This document shows positions 37,895 to 48,560 of a stretch of DNA of 64,000 bases, piece after piece (the first letter of the stretch is position 1; each line of letters starts with the position of its first letter). The notes beneath the pieces are model-generated. The model ran no database searches and was not told the origin of the DNA. It saw nothing but the letters and a program-made list of their open reading frames with translations. The translations under genes and the position numbers were made by a program. Source of the DNA: Lunularia cruciata (lineage: Eukaryota > Streptophyta > Marchantiopsida > Lunulariales > Lunulariaceae); NCBI GenBank assembly GCA_948567375.1, contig OX419755.1:50411001-50475000 (forward strand), given 5' to 3'.

Positions 37895-38240
37895 TATACT
37901 CATTGAGCCAAACCCACTATAGCATAGAGAATCCAAGTTACACTTGCTAATTCTATCTACTATAGCCCAAAAGCTCAACAAAAATGTTATGAGCTCTCTA
38001 AAGCTTGACTTCAAGGTACATCTTTCTTTTGGAGACTAAGGAATCCAACCCTAATGGTATATCCAATTATATTGATGGTGTAAATGTTAGACCTAACAAT
38101 GCAACCATAAAACCTAATGGAATGGACAGTTGCCAGTAAGTAGTCCATGAGTACCTACTGATACAGTTGTGACCAACAAGATAATCACTCAAACTTCATA
38201 GCAAACTAGCTTAGGTGCTGCAAATGATGTGATAGATATC
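37895..38240 (-). mobile_element. Relic of the 2.3-3.6 kb gypsy LTR (outer end)
   Basis: Collinear matches with 3290-3633 in the same orientation: CATAGAGAATC, the ATCTACTATAGCC region, GAGCTCTCTAAAGCT, GACTTCAA, CCAACCCTAA, then the end GCAAATGATGTGAT against ACAAATGGAGTGAC. Heavily diverged, with CpG sites largely lost (TG/CA in place of CG). No internal element part is seen beside it, so a solo LTR or fragment. Confidence 0.7.
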
Positions 38241-39429
38241 ATGTGCATATATATTGCTACAAAACATACATCATTTTAAGCATCATACACTTATAAGCAC
38301 AACTTGTAACAACACACTAGTGACCAAATTTCAATATTTTAATAAGAAACAAGTCAAACCTACAAGGATAGTTCAAGACTAAACAATATGAAATTTTTTA
38401 TTTCTTTGAGTTCTTTATTGTCACTTGTTTAAGCTTTTAGGCAAAAACCAATCCAAAAAGAGTTAAATGTCACCAAGAAGTCACACTACAAAACACATTC
38501 ACTATCATATAGAGAAACCACTTGCAAATCTGGAGAGTGAGGTATTAGTCCCAAAATGCTAATTCTATATGAAGTTTGCCTCTTAGGAATATATTCCGCT
38601 CTTTCCTAAAGATATGAGTACTCACAAAGAACTTAGCTTGAATAATTGATCTTTGCACTTGCTTCTATGGACTACTCTCAACACTATATCACTTACAAGC
38701 CCGTCAAGGCATCTTTTCCAAGAGACTTAGGATTAAACACAAAAGGCATAGGACAGTTCTTATTGCAAAGATTCATTAGCAAAGATACTACACACTTTTA
38801 GTGATTGCACTTTTTGGATTAAGAAAAAAGACAAAGAGAGTAAGCTTTGTTGTAATGAAGATGGTTTGAATTATTTGCCTTTTAATTTAATTAAACACAA
38901 GGAAATTTTACTACATAGTTTTAAGCTATGTAGTCAAAGTGTGCGCATTTGGAGCTTACAAACTAATACAAAGATATTTACATAACTGCAAAGTTCAACT
39001 CCTACTCACTTTGGTTAATTATTACTATCCCAAATAACCTAACTATCAAGAGTAAACTAAAAAGACTCCTTTGGTGGTAACTTAGTAATCAAATACAGTT
39101 AAACCTACCAAATTTAATACTTGAAACAGACACAATTGTATTGGATATGGTAGGTAATTGGATCCAAGAGTAATTTATTTGTGTATAAAGTTTTATATCT
39201 ATGGAACTCCACAAGTAAATAAACCTTAGTGCCCCCAACCCCAAGTATATATGGACGCCATTGCATGTATGTGTAGATAAAAAATTGGAGGAGAATCTTT
39301 CTTAAGACTTCAAGAATAATATTTTGGTAATTATCACATAAAAGAAAGATCAATGTTTTATCATGTCATGCCTTATCCCAAAAGTGAACTTATTGATGGG
39401 AATCTTTTCAATGACCAAAAGAGTGAAAT
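38241..39429. other. Gene-free spacer
   Basis: Only a small inverted repeat (38910-38918 with 38926-38934, ACTACATAG and partner) and short AT-rich frames. Confidence 0.4.
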
Positions 39430-40985
39430 ATGCACAAAATTTAACTCTATGCCTTTAATGACTTAGAAGCAATTGGCAAGTTGTGCACAAGAAAAGTTCA
39501 ATCTTAAGAAAGCACTAGCTCAAAGCACCATTTCCAACAACCTCAAGAGAAATAATTATTTTTCTAGATGACTTTTGTAGAGCTCACAATTAAGTACCAC
39601 TACATTATCAATTGCCAAGAAGTGTACAATGCTTTGGTGACTTGGGTGATTCAATGGAAACATAAAGAAATATTTTTTTGTTGGCTTATGATTCAAGCCA
39701 AGGTCGAGAAATTTACCAACCAACTAAGCATCCTAACTAGCAAACATCATACGTTCTAGAGGATGGATTGAATCATTTCAAGGTTGTCATGAATTGAAAA
39801 GCATTTGAGCACACAAAGAGTCCTCTTACTAGATATTAGGCTTAGACCAACAAGTATGCCTTGCATGATATCTACAACATGGAAAAAACTGGCCTATTCT
39901 AGTCTTGGGCTCTTGATCATACAATAGCTTCCCAATAGATTGAGGAAGCTAAGAATGATAAGACTTGGTTGATTGTAGCCTTTACTTGCATTGTTGATGG
40001 TAATAATAAGTTGAAACATTTCTTCATTGGGTATGCCATTGAGCTAAGATGCTTCAAAAATAAAATTGGTGCTTAACTTGGGTTCTACTAATGCAATGAA
40101 AGAAGGCTTAGATGCTTTGACTTCTTTTAAATAATGGCTTAAGCATGTGGAATCTAGAATAAGTGCTAGAAGCCACCACATGCTCTTTATCATGGAAAAT
40201 GAACCATTGCACATATGAAAGAATGTAACACTTATACACATAGTTTTCCTTTTCTTGCCGCCCAAAGCTAGGTCCAAAATACAACAAAAAAATGCAAAAA
40301 TTATATCTTGCTTAAAGAGATTCTATCACAATTTTTGGCTTTTTATACCATTGATTGTGAGTAGGATGCTCATTCCATTGACATTGACAAGGTCAATCAA
40401 CTTCAAGCAATAAGATGGATTAACTTAACATGGAACAAATTTTTTACTAATACTATTGCTAATTGCGTGAGACACACAAACATCCTATCACCTCACATGG
40501 AAGATAGACAACATAACTCGTCATGAGATCCAAATAAGCAATTATGTCCAATTGGGAGTGCAATATTAGCAACTATCTTGCCTAATGAAGAATTGAATTT
40601 GCTTTGGAGAATGAGCTTGTACATCATGTATTTGCTCCTGGGGTGAAAGGACACTATGACATTGAAATATTGCAAAATTTGGAAGAAAAGAAGATGTTTA
40701 TTGTGAGCTCACCAATGAGGAGCTTTTGGAGTCAACAATTATCAATATTAATGAGGCAATATTTGTAAGAGGAGATGAGAGGGAAGAAAAATTTGAGTAT
40801 CCAATCTTTGTTGTTGAGGAATGCTACAAGAATGATGGAAGAACACTTGGAGAATGATGTAGAGTAAATTATTAGAGCATTGAAAAAAATTCAGAGTAAG
40901 ATACGCAAGAAAAAGCATGCTAAGAAGTATTGTTGTTTGGTGCAACAATCCTTAAATAAGTTCTTCTTTTGGAACCAAAAATAAT
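39430..40985 (+). pseudogene. pogo/Tigger-like transposase (DDE_1 family), decayed
   Basis: Fragments in three frames line up in the order of a CENP-B/pogo transposase. A helix-turn-helix remnant FNLKKALAQSTISNNLKRN (about 39500-39560) is followed by YNALVTWVIQWKHKEIFF and a KVEKFTNQLS segment (within 39568-39759), then GWIESFQGCHELKSI. Then comes the hallmark DIYNMEKTGLF (family form IYNMDETGLF), EEAKNDKTWLIVAFTC and FFIGYAIELRCFKNK, then LFIMENEPLHI (family form MDNAPSH). A tail ending LNKFFFW resembles the family's C-terminal FF motif. Both catalytic Asp positions read Glu and stops are frequent, so it is dead. I did not find its terminal inverted repeats. Confidence 0.85.
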
Positions 40986-42288
40986 AGTGCATTTTATTCA
41001 TCATATTGTACAGTTTAGAATGAAATAAATATATTAATGATTTATAATATTTACTTATAAGAACCAAAATTTCAATTTTTTGATTGTATATCAAGTAAAG
41101 GAGGTTATTGGTCATTGATTATGGAACCAACTTAGTGCACTAAAATTGTACAAACTATCAAAAAATATTGGATTTGACAAGTTTGATTATACTCTATCCT
41201 CATTTTGGCTATCTCTAAACAAGCAATATCTCTAAATTTTCCTTGGTCACAATGTTCCCTATGCATCATATTCCTCTCTTATCTCTCAAATAAGAGACCA
41301 ATGTCCTTTCAATAAGTCACAAGCATGGAATCAAGAGTGATATATTTCTTCTTCTCTTGCTAACACTCTTTTTACAAGTTGGCAATTGTTGTCTTTTAGT
41401 CTTAAATTTACACATCTTGCATCTTCAATTTGAGGGTGTGTGCTATACAAAGAACTTCCATCTTATCTTGCAGAATTTAGAATTATATAGTCTAAGATTG
41501 AATCATTACAATACTCAACAAACTCTCTCTCTTGATTCTCTTAGAACAACTTATTCACTCATTGGTGCTCTTCCCAATACAACTTCTTGTTTTTCTCCAT
41601 ATCTTGCTTTGACAAATTGAGCTAAACAAAGTTTTGTCTTTACTGCATTCACATTTACATGAATCTTGTTAACTAATTTCGTATAACCTTTGATGTCCAA
41701 CTAACTCTCATGTTAAGCAAGAAGTAACAATTGTAAATAAGTCAACATGGGAGGCAAAACATCTTTTAAGAATGCAGCTCCATCAAACTTATCATCCTAT
41801 TGCTTTTTCTTTGGACAACTTCTTCTATGACTAGGATGGGCTTTTATGGTGATAAAAGTCCACTCATTCAACTTCCCTTACTCATTCTTCTCTCTTCTAA
41901 GAACACATTATTGAATGAGTGGTTGTATGGGTAGTTCTCTTGCATTAAGGGAGCAACTTTGTTCCTTCTTGACCAGCAACTTCCTTGTCTTTGGACTCTA
42001 TATCAAAGTCCATCAAGTTCAATTCTTCTTTTTCTTTGGACATGTATTTTAGCACTTCCATCACTTTTGTGCATTTTTAGCAGTTATTAGCTCTTATGAG
42101 TAGTTTTTTTTATCAAAGCAATATGGCTTACTTCCCCTTGGGCTTCTCCCCTCACTACTTCAAAAAATTCTTTGGTCTAGTAGAATTATGCATATGCCTC
42201 TTTAATTCCTTGTGTGATATACTCTCCTCTGGATCACAAAAGGAAGGAACTCTCTTACCAAAACTAGCTTGGGAATCTTTTGTTAGGC
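40986..42288. other. Unassigned; possible old coding relic on the minus strand
   Basis: The minus strand between about 41250 and 42290 gives protein-like fragments in several frames (for example FGKRVPSFCDPEESISHKEL at about 42200, FVKARYGEKQEVVLGRAP at about 41580). A weak likeness to the LTR-C coiled-coil protein (DVLPPMLTYLQ) exists, but it is not enough to assign a family. The plus-strand frame 41357-41620 is probably its shadow. Confidence 0.3.
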
Positions 42289-42506
42289 TATGGTACCCAC
42301 ATTTTTTGTTTTTGCTAAATTTTAGCAAAGAAGTGAATTGTTGAAGCTGAATTGAAGCCAAATGGAAGAAAGAAGAGAAGAATCATGGGTTTGGATCCAA
42401 ACCAAGGAAGGAGACCTTTTTTTAGAAGAAGAAGGACTCAGATCAGACTAGAAGGACCCAAAGTAAGTTTACTTTGCATTGGAATGATCAACCCAATCAA
42501 AAGACA

Positions 42507-42545
42507 TTGGTTGGTATAGCCTGAGTTAAAGGCTATACCAACCAA
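42507..42545. repeat. 15-bp perfect inverted repeat in LTR-C copy E
   Basis: Arms 42507-42521 and 42531-42545 (TTGGTTGGTATAGCC and partner), 9-base loop. The corresponding place in copies A and B does not show the same hairpin, so it is specific to this copy or an insertion scar. Confidence 0.85.
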
Positions 42546-43610
42546 GAAGGTACATTCATCAAAAAGGCTACTTTGTGTTAGGATAAAGTTGAGAAGGACA
42601 AGAGTAAGTCATGCATGATGCATGAGTTTTGATTGAGGCTCTATTGAAGGATGATTGTGAATTGAAGAAGTATAATATTGAAACTTTGTCAAGGGAACTC
42701 TACAATGTTGAAGTGATATCTTGTTCCTTGGAAGATTTAGTCCTAAGGGAATTAGAATCACAAGCTGAGTTGTGAGGTTGATTTGTAAGAAACCGTAGGT
42801 TAGTGAATGCACGATGCCAATGAAGAGTAGTAGATAGCATCCAACACTCATGGTTCAAAATCTTGCAATTTGGAGGTTAGATATGCTAGCTAGGATTGAA
42901 GTCTTGAGCCAACTTTGGATCATGTTTTTGGCCTAGAACTAGAATCTAAGTTTTCAAGAGTTCATGGTAGAAATTGCTGCTAGTAAATGTATAGATGGTC
43001 CTGAGATTGAAAGTAAGAAAGGAAATCCAACTTGATGGACTGAGTTGGATTGGAGACTTGTGTTGGGTAGAGAAGTAGGAGAGTAGATAGGAATTATCTT
43101 CAATCAAGAGTGTGATCCTATAGGGGAAACTAAGGAGTTGAAGAACAATTTCAGTGCACCTCACACAAAGAATGGATATAAAGTAGAGACCAATAGAGGC
43201 AAAGTATCATTGTGGCAATAATGGCAATGTTAAAACCGGATTAGATGACCTATGTTATGAAGCAATAGGCAAATTCTTTCACTTGATGTTTGTAGGAGAG
43301 AGTGTAAATTGGAATAAATTTTTCCATCTGAGGACATGTTAGATGATTTGGTATTGGTAAGATGGGTGTGCATCCTATTACTTCATACTTTTTGCAGTGC
43401 ATCTCTACTTGAGTTTGAACCTGCTTAGTCCCAAGGAGAAGAAGAAGATGATGTCACATTTCTATCTAGATCTTTGTCAAGATGCATACAAAGAAGAACA
43501 ACATTACATGGCAAAAATCAAAGCAGGAGATGAGTACTTCACCAAGATGGACATGAGAAGATGGTGATAGTTTCCATTCCAAAGTTAAGGCAGAGAAGTA
43601 GACCCAAGGA

Positions 43611-43615
43611 TATGG
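43611..43615. repeat. Target-site duplication of copy B, left (TATGG)
   Basis: Identical to 51021-51025. Directly precedes TGTGGTACCC. Confidence 0.9.
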
Positions 43616-44939
43616 TGTGGTACCCATATATATATATATATATATTTTGTTCTATTTTAAAGAAGTGTACAGACAAAGTCGTATTAAACCCAAATGACAT
43701 TAAAAGACATAGAATTGTGTCTTTGGATTGGAACCCACAGTAAAGTGACTTTGTGTCACGATACAAGTACTTGGATCAGACTTGTCATAGAGAAACCCAA
43801 AGTAAGGAAACTTCACCTCGGGGTGATCAACCTGATGTGAAGATGGTGTAACAACTTTCCTTCAGATTTGTCAATCAAGAAAGTACAAGTAAGAAACGGC
43901 TAAGGTGAAAACAACTAAACTTGACAGTGCTAAGATGAACTCATGCAAAAGGTGTGAGTTTTCAATGAAGAGTGACGGAGGAATGACAGCACAATAAAGA
44001 ACTATAAAATTGAGACTTTGTCGAGGGGATTTTGAAATGTCACACAAGTATCCTAAGCCTAGTCAACATGAAGGAGTGCATGTAGAAAAGTGGTCCAATA
44101 GTTTGATGCTTAACAATCTTGAAGGAGTAAGGATCTTGAGACCAAGAGAGGGTAGAATTATCTTTCATCTACCATGAGTTAGAGATCACATTATGCCAAA
44201 GAAGGGTGAGAAGAAGAGTTCCTCACTCACAATGAAAAATCCGGTGATTTGAAGGTTAGATAGGATCAAAGTTTTGAATAGACTTTATATCACTTTTCAA
44301 GCCTAGAATTGGAACTTGAGTTTTTCAAGGTTCATGGCAGAAGTAGCTTCAAGTGATTGTGAGGAAGGACCTAAGAATGAAGAGAAGAAAGGCAATTTGG
44401 CTCAATGGATAGAGTCAAATTGGAGGTTGATGTTGGGAAGAGAGGCTGGTGAGGAAACTAGGGCTACATTTCTCAAGAAAGGAGAGCATGCAGAGGAAAC
44501 TGACAAAATCTGCAATTCCTTCATTGCTCCACGTATGAAGAACGGGTACAAAGTTGATACTTATTGGGACTCGGTAAGGTGAAGTATCATTGGGGTGATG
44601 ATGGCACTAATCAAGTAGTTTTTTTTCCACCTGATGTTTGTAGGAGCATTGGTGAATTGGGTGAAGTGTTTTCACCAAAGAATGTGGTAGATGGTGTGGT
44701 GTTGGAGAGATCAAGCTCCTCCGCACTACTTTGTACCATTTGCCGCACGTTTCTACTTTGGTTTGGACTTGATGAAAGAGACAAAGCAAAGGAAGATAAG
44801 GTCTTACTTTCATCCAGATTTACAAAAAGAAGCGGATGAGGAGGAGCAACAGTACATCTAACATATCCAAAGTAGTGAGCACTATGCAAGAATGGGACAA
44901 CCCATGAGGGTATCAATTGATATCCTAAAGACAAGGAAG

Positions 44940-44944
44940 AGAAG
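44940..44944. repeat. Target-site duplication of copy A, left (AGAAG)
   Basis: Identical to 48556-48560. Followed by TGTTACTACC, the reverse complement of the LTR end. Confidence 0.9.
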
Positions 44945-45565
44945 TGTTACTACCCAACAAATATCACTTTTGCGGTAATTTGGTAAGTAAAGTTCATTCC
45001 GATAGAGATACTAGTCAGAATTGGTCAAATAGGTTGAAACTACGCCCAAAAGAGAGTAACAAGCACTCAATCTTGAAATTTTTTCACTAATTCACACACT
45101 CATAATCACAACATTACAAATTCTGTCCAAAAAAATCTTGATTGTGATGATTCAGATTCTCTCGAAGACTGCACTTCACTGCAAAACAACCTCACCTCAG
45201 AATTGTGTTCTACCTCTCTATTGAAAGCACAAATTCCTTGATCAAAATTGCTTCACATCAACACTACACTGCACTCACAAATGCAGAATACTACCAACAC
45301 TACAATTCCTCTCAGATCTGTCAAGGCATTGCTCCAATTGCACTTCACTCAAGATCAAACACATAGAATGAAGATCAAGGCTACGGAATCCAACATCCAA
45401 CAAACAAACTGACTTGCTCTTCAGAATTCTCCAAACACACAAAAATACACACCCAACATTGGTACTTGGAATTAAGGTCAAGCAAAAAGCATTGAAAATA
45501 GCACTTCACTTTATCTATCTTCAAAAATTTGGAATATTGAACAACAATATACTACGAATGCCTCC

Positions 45566-45573
45566 TTTAAATA
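45566..45573 (-). promoter_or_regulatory. TATA box of LTR-C copy A
   Basis: TATTTAAA on the minus strand, followed by GGAGGCATT, identical in context to copy B at 50345. It lies about 120 bp downstream of the U3 ORF stop, so transcription from this promoter starts after the ORF. Confidence 0.65.
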
Positions 45574-45690
45574 GTGAAGCAATTGATAGTTACTAACAAA
45601 AATACCATTCTACAACAACTCTTCCTACTTTCAGATCTGGAAGGACAATGCACCTCTTCATATTTGCCTCTTCAAATCTCAAAATTATTA

Positions 45691-48490
45691 CTACTTCAAT
45701 CCAATGTCAACTTCAACTTTGGCTTCCAAACCCAATGATCTTCTTATTACTTCTCCTTCTTTGGGTCTATCTCTAACTACTAAATCCTTCACTATTTCTA
45801 CTACTTCTTCACTCTGAACTACAATTACACTAGTGGGTAATCTATCGAACTCTTTTTCTCTTGACCCACTCTGCTCTAATGCCACAAATGACAACTCCAA
45901 AGACACTTGCACTCCTACTTTTGCAACTTTGGACTTCTTCCCCTCCTTCATACTACTCCTAATTCTCTCTAACTCCAAATTCACTAAATCTAATCTAAGA
46001 CTTACATTGTCTCCTACTTCTGACATCTTCCTATCTACTCTCTCCCTTAAATGAATCAAAAGAGTGTTCATATCTACATCCTTTGCTCTTCTCTTCCAAG
46101 TTTCTTGCACAAGCAACTTCAATTTGTGTAGTCTTGCTTCTTCCAATCTTCCTTCAGCCTCTGTGCTCAACATTGCTTGTAGTCTTTCAACAACTTCCCC
46201 TACTAATTTTGATGCATACCTCCAAGATGTCTCTGCCCTCAACTCTTCCGGGTACATCTTCAACTCGTCTTTGTACTCAGCAGCAAGCATCTTCTTCTCC
46301 TCCACATACTGAGAACTATGTATCTCCACACTTCTTACCAATTCTCTCAATCTTTCTTCTTCTTGATGTCTAATCAGTAATTCTCTTTGCCATGCTTGAT
46401 CTTTCCCTGCTGCACACTTCTTCAAGCCTTCTAACTCTTGCTCCATCAATATTGCCATCACCTTCATATGAATACTTTCTATGCGTGCTTCATTGACTTC
46501 CTCCTTCATCTTTGTCAGCAACATTGTCTATGTTTTCAATTCTTTAGCTTCTTGACGCTGCATTTCTCTTCCCCTTGACTCAAAAATCTTTTGCAACTCT
46601 TCAAAAGTCTTCTTCTTCAAGACTACATCCACCCAAAACTCTTCAACTTCTTCTTCTCTTTGAGCTACACGTTCCCACAATCCCTTCACTTCTTCTAGCA
46701 GATACTTCACCATCTCCAACTCATTCTTCACCTTCTTTTGATCTTGCAGGATTACCTTCTGCTGCACCTTCAAGAGCTCCAACAATGGCGTTACAACCTG
46801 TATTAATACTGTACTCCTCCCAAGTTCTCTTTGTCTTTGGCCACGTCTTTGTACTTTGTCTCTTCCATCCGCTCCTTCTCCTAAAGTCTTAATCTTCATA
46901 CTTTCAGTGATATCGCATCTAAGCTTCCTTCTTCCTTACCAGATGAACTTGGGCCTATATGGTCTTTCTTCTTTTGCTCGGCCTCCATTTCTTCCATGAC
47001 TCGGGCTACACAAGGATTATCACTTCCTTCCATACGATCAATCGCCGCATGAAAGTCTTCATCTTGCTCTTCTTCAACCAATTTCTAAACTTCTTCTTCA
47101 CCCTCACTCTCACTTCCAAATTCCCCACTTTATAATGTGAGCTCCTCTTCTTTTGAGTCTCCTCCTCTAGACTCTGTCTCCCTTTAGACTTGATTTTTGA
47201 AGTCTATTCTCTCACCGTCTTCTTACCTTGCATAGTGAGTCTTTGGGTCTTCTGTTGTGTGTGTGATCATCACTAGCTCATAGGTGTGACATGTAGTGCT
47301 TCTCTTCTTCATCCGCTTCTTGTTGTAGATAAAGATAGAAATGTGACACCATGTGTTGCCTCGGCTTTGTTGTCAATAAATTCAACATGAAGTAGAAGTG
47401 TGCTGCAAACAGTGAAAAATAATGTGGAAGCAAATTAGTTCTCCAATTGAAGACCATTTTCCTTGTTCGCTGGTAGAAGCACTTTTCCTAGTTCACCTTC
47501 ACGCCTGCAAACATCTGGTGGAAGAAGACAACCTGCTGCCTATTCACGTATGTTGTTTGTTTAGGTTTGAACATAACCATTATTGCTCCTGTGATGCTTT
47601 GTTTAATTGGGTCCCAATAAGACTCCACCTTGTAGCCATTAGTCATCGTAGAGCAAAGAAAAAATTGCAAATTTTTGTAGTCTCCTTTGTAGCATCACAC
47701 TTCCGATAGAAGGTGATCCTAGTCGCCTCTCTTGATGTCCCCAATACTGCCTTCCAATCCAATTGAGTCCATTGAGCCGGATTTCCTCTCTTTCCCTTGA
47801 CTTAAGGGCCTTCTTCACAATTACTGGCAGCTATCTCTGCCATGACTCTTGGGAAATTGAAATTCCAATTTGAGGCTAAAAACATAATACAAAGTCTATT
47901 CAAGACTTTGATCCTTGCTATGACATTTAACCTCCAAATTGCAAAGCTCCTTACTATGAGTGCATTCTTGACCTTCTTTGCCATCATTTGCTCTCTCATT
48001 CTTTGGCATTGGAAAACTATTCCCTCTCATGGACGTGACATTCTAACCCCTTCTCGACTTTGGAAAGTTTCACTCTCAATTGGCTTCTTGACACACATTA
48101 TTGCATGATGACTACTCAAAGGAACATGATATCTACTTGACATATTTGATTTCTCCCTACGCAATTGAAACTTTATATTACCCCAAAGTGTAGTCATTCT
48201 TTAGACAATTTCAACATCAAATCCCCCCATCTTTTGTGTGTTGAGTTCATATCATTGTCAAGGTATGCTGCTCTTGCCTCCGCCGCCTCTTGAAGTGTAC
48301 TTTCTTGCCACATATAAAGGTTGTTACACCATCTTTGTATCGGTCTTTGCTTCTTGATCCAAAGATGATCTTCTTTGGACTTGTCACTTTGTACCCCCTT
48401 CAGAGTACTTCCACTTTCTGACCCAAAGTTGACTTCTTCAAGTTGACTCTGAAGACACACCCAAGCATTCTTTCCTTTGTAATTTGGCAT
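45691..48490 (-). pseudogene. U3 ORF of LTR-C copy A, least damaged (coiled-coil protein)
   Basis: The likely start is the ATG at 48488-48490 (MPNYKGKNAWVCLQSQLEEV), 65 bp inside the LTR. Next come an N-terminal module (47802-47999: FAIWRLNVIARIKVLNRLCI, VMAEIAASNCEEGP), a central conserved block (FKPKQTTYVNRQQVVFFHQM, then PHYFSLFAAHFYFMLNLLT at about 47330-47400), and an acidic linker (46896-47081). The C-terminal coiled-coil half is 45691-46899, open except for one TAG at 46528-46530, with Leu/Glu/Lys/Arg heptads. The end KVEVDIGLK is shared with the other copies. Total potential length is about 900 residues. Stops and shifts break the N-terminal half. No known enzyme, signal peptide or membrane segment stands out. 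Function unknown. Confidence 0.75.
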
Positions 48491-48555
48491 TCTTACTAAC
48501 TTCTTCTTCAAAACTCTAACAAAATAGAAGAAAACAAAAGAATGTGGGTACCACA

Positions 48556-48560
48556 AGAAG
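48556..48560. repeat. Target-site duplication of copy A, right (AGAAG)
   Basis: Identical to 44940-44944, immediately after the TACCACA end (reverse of TGTGGTA). Confidence 0.9.

Larger units (their letters stand above)
42289..43615 (+). mobile_element. LTR-C copy E, left part (interrupted by copy B)
   Basis: Starts TATGGTACCCACATTTTTTG, matching the TGTGGTATCCACATTTTTTG start of the gypsy 3' LTR at 59881 (second base mutated). It carries the first half of the U3 ORF: an N-terminal module near 42840-43040, then KMMSHFYLDLCQDAY and IKAGDEYFTKMD (about 43440-43560), with stops and shifts. It is cut at 43615 by copy B. The remainder resumes at 51026. Confidence 0.8.
44945..48555 (-). mobile_element. 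LTR-C copy A: complete solo LTR, 3.6 kb
   Basis: On the minus strand it starts TGTGGTACCCACATTC at 48555 and ends GGGTAGTAACA at 44945, with AGAAG on both sides. Its ends and whole content match copy B and the gypsy 3' LTR at 59881, so it is one LTR rather than a two-LTR element. Joining the flanks restores the reading frame of copy B, which confirms the boundaries. It is the only uninterrupted copy and shows the full U3-ORF, TATA, R/U5 layout. Confidence 0.9.

Noticed and set aside
44945-48555. Copy A as a two-LTR, non-autonomous element with internal coding region
   Set aside because: Only one promoter/R/U5 region is present and the whole unit matches the single 3' LTR that begins after the polypurine tract, so a solo LTR explains it better.
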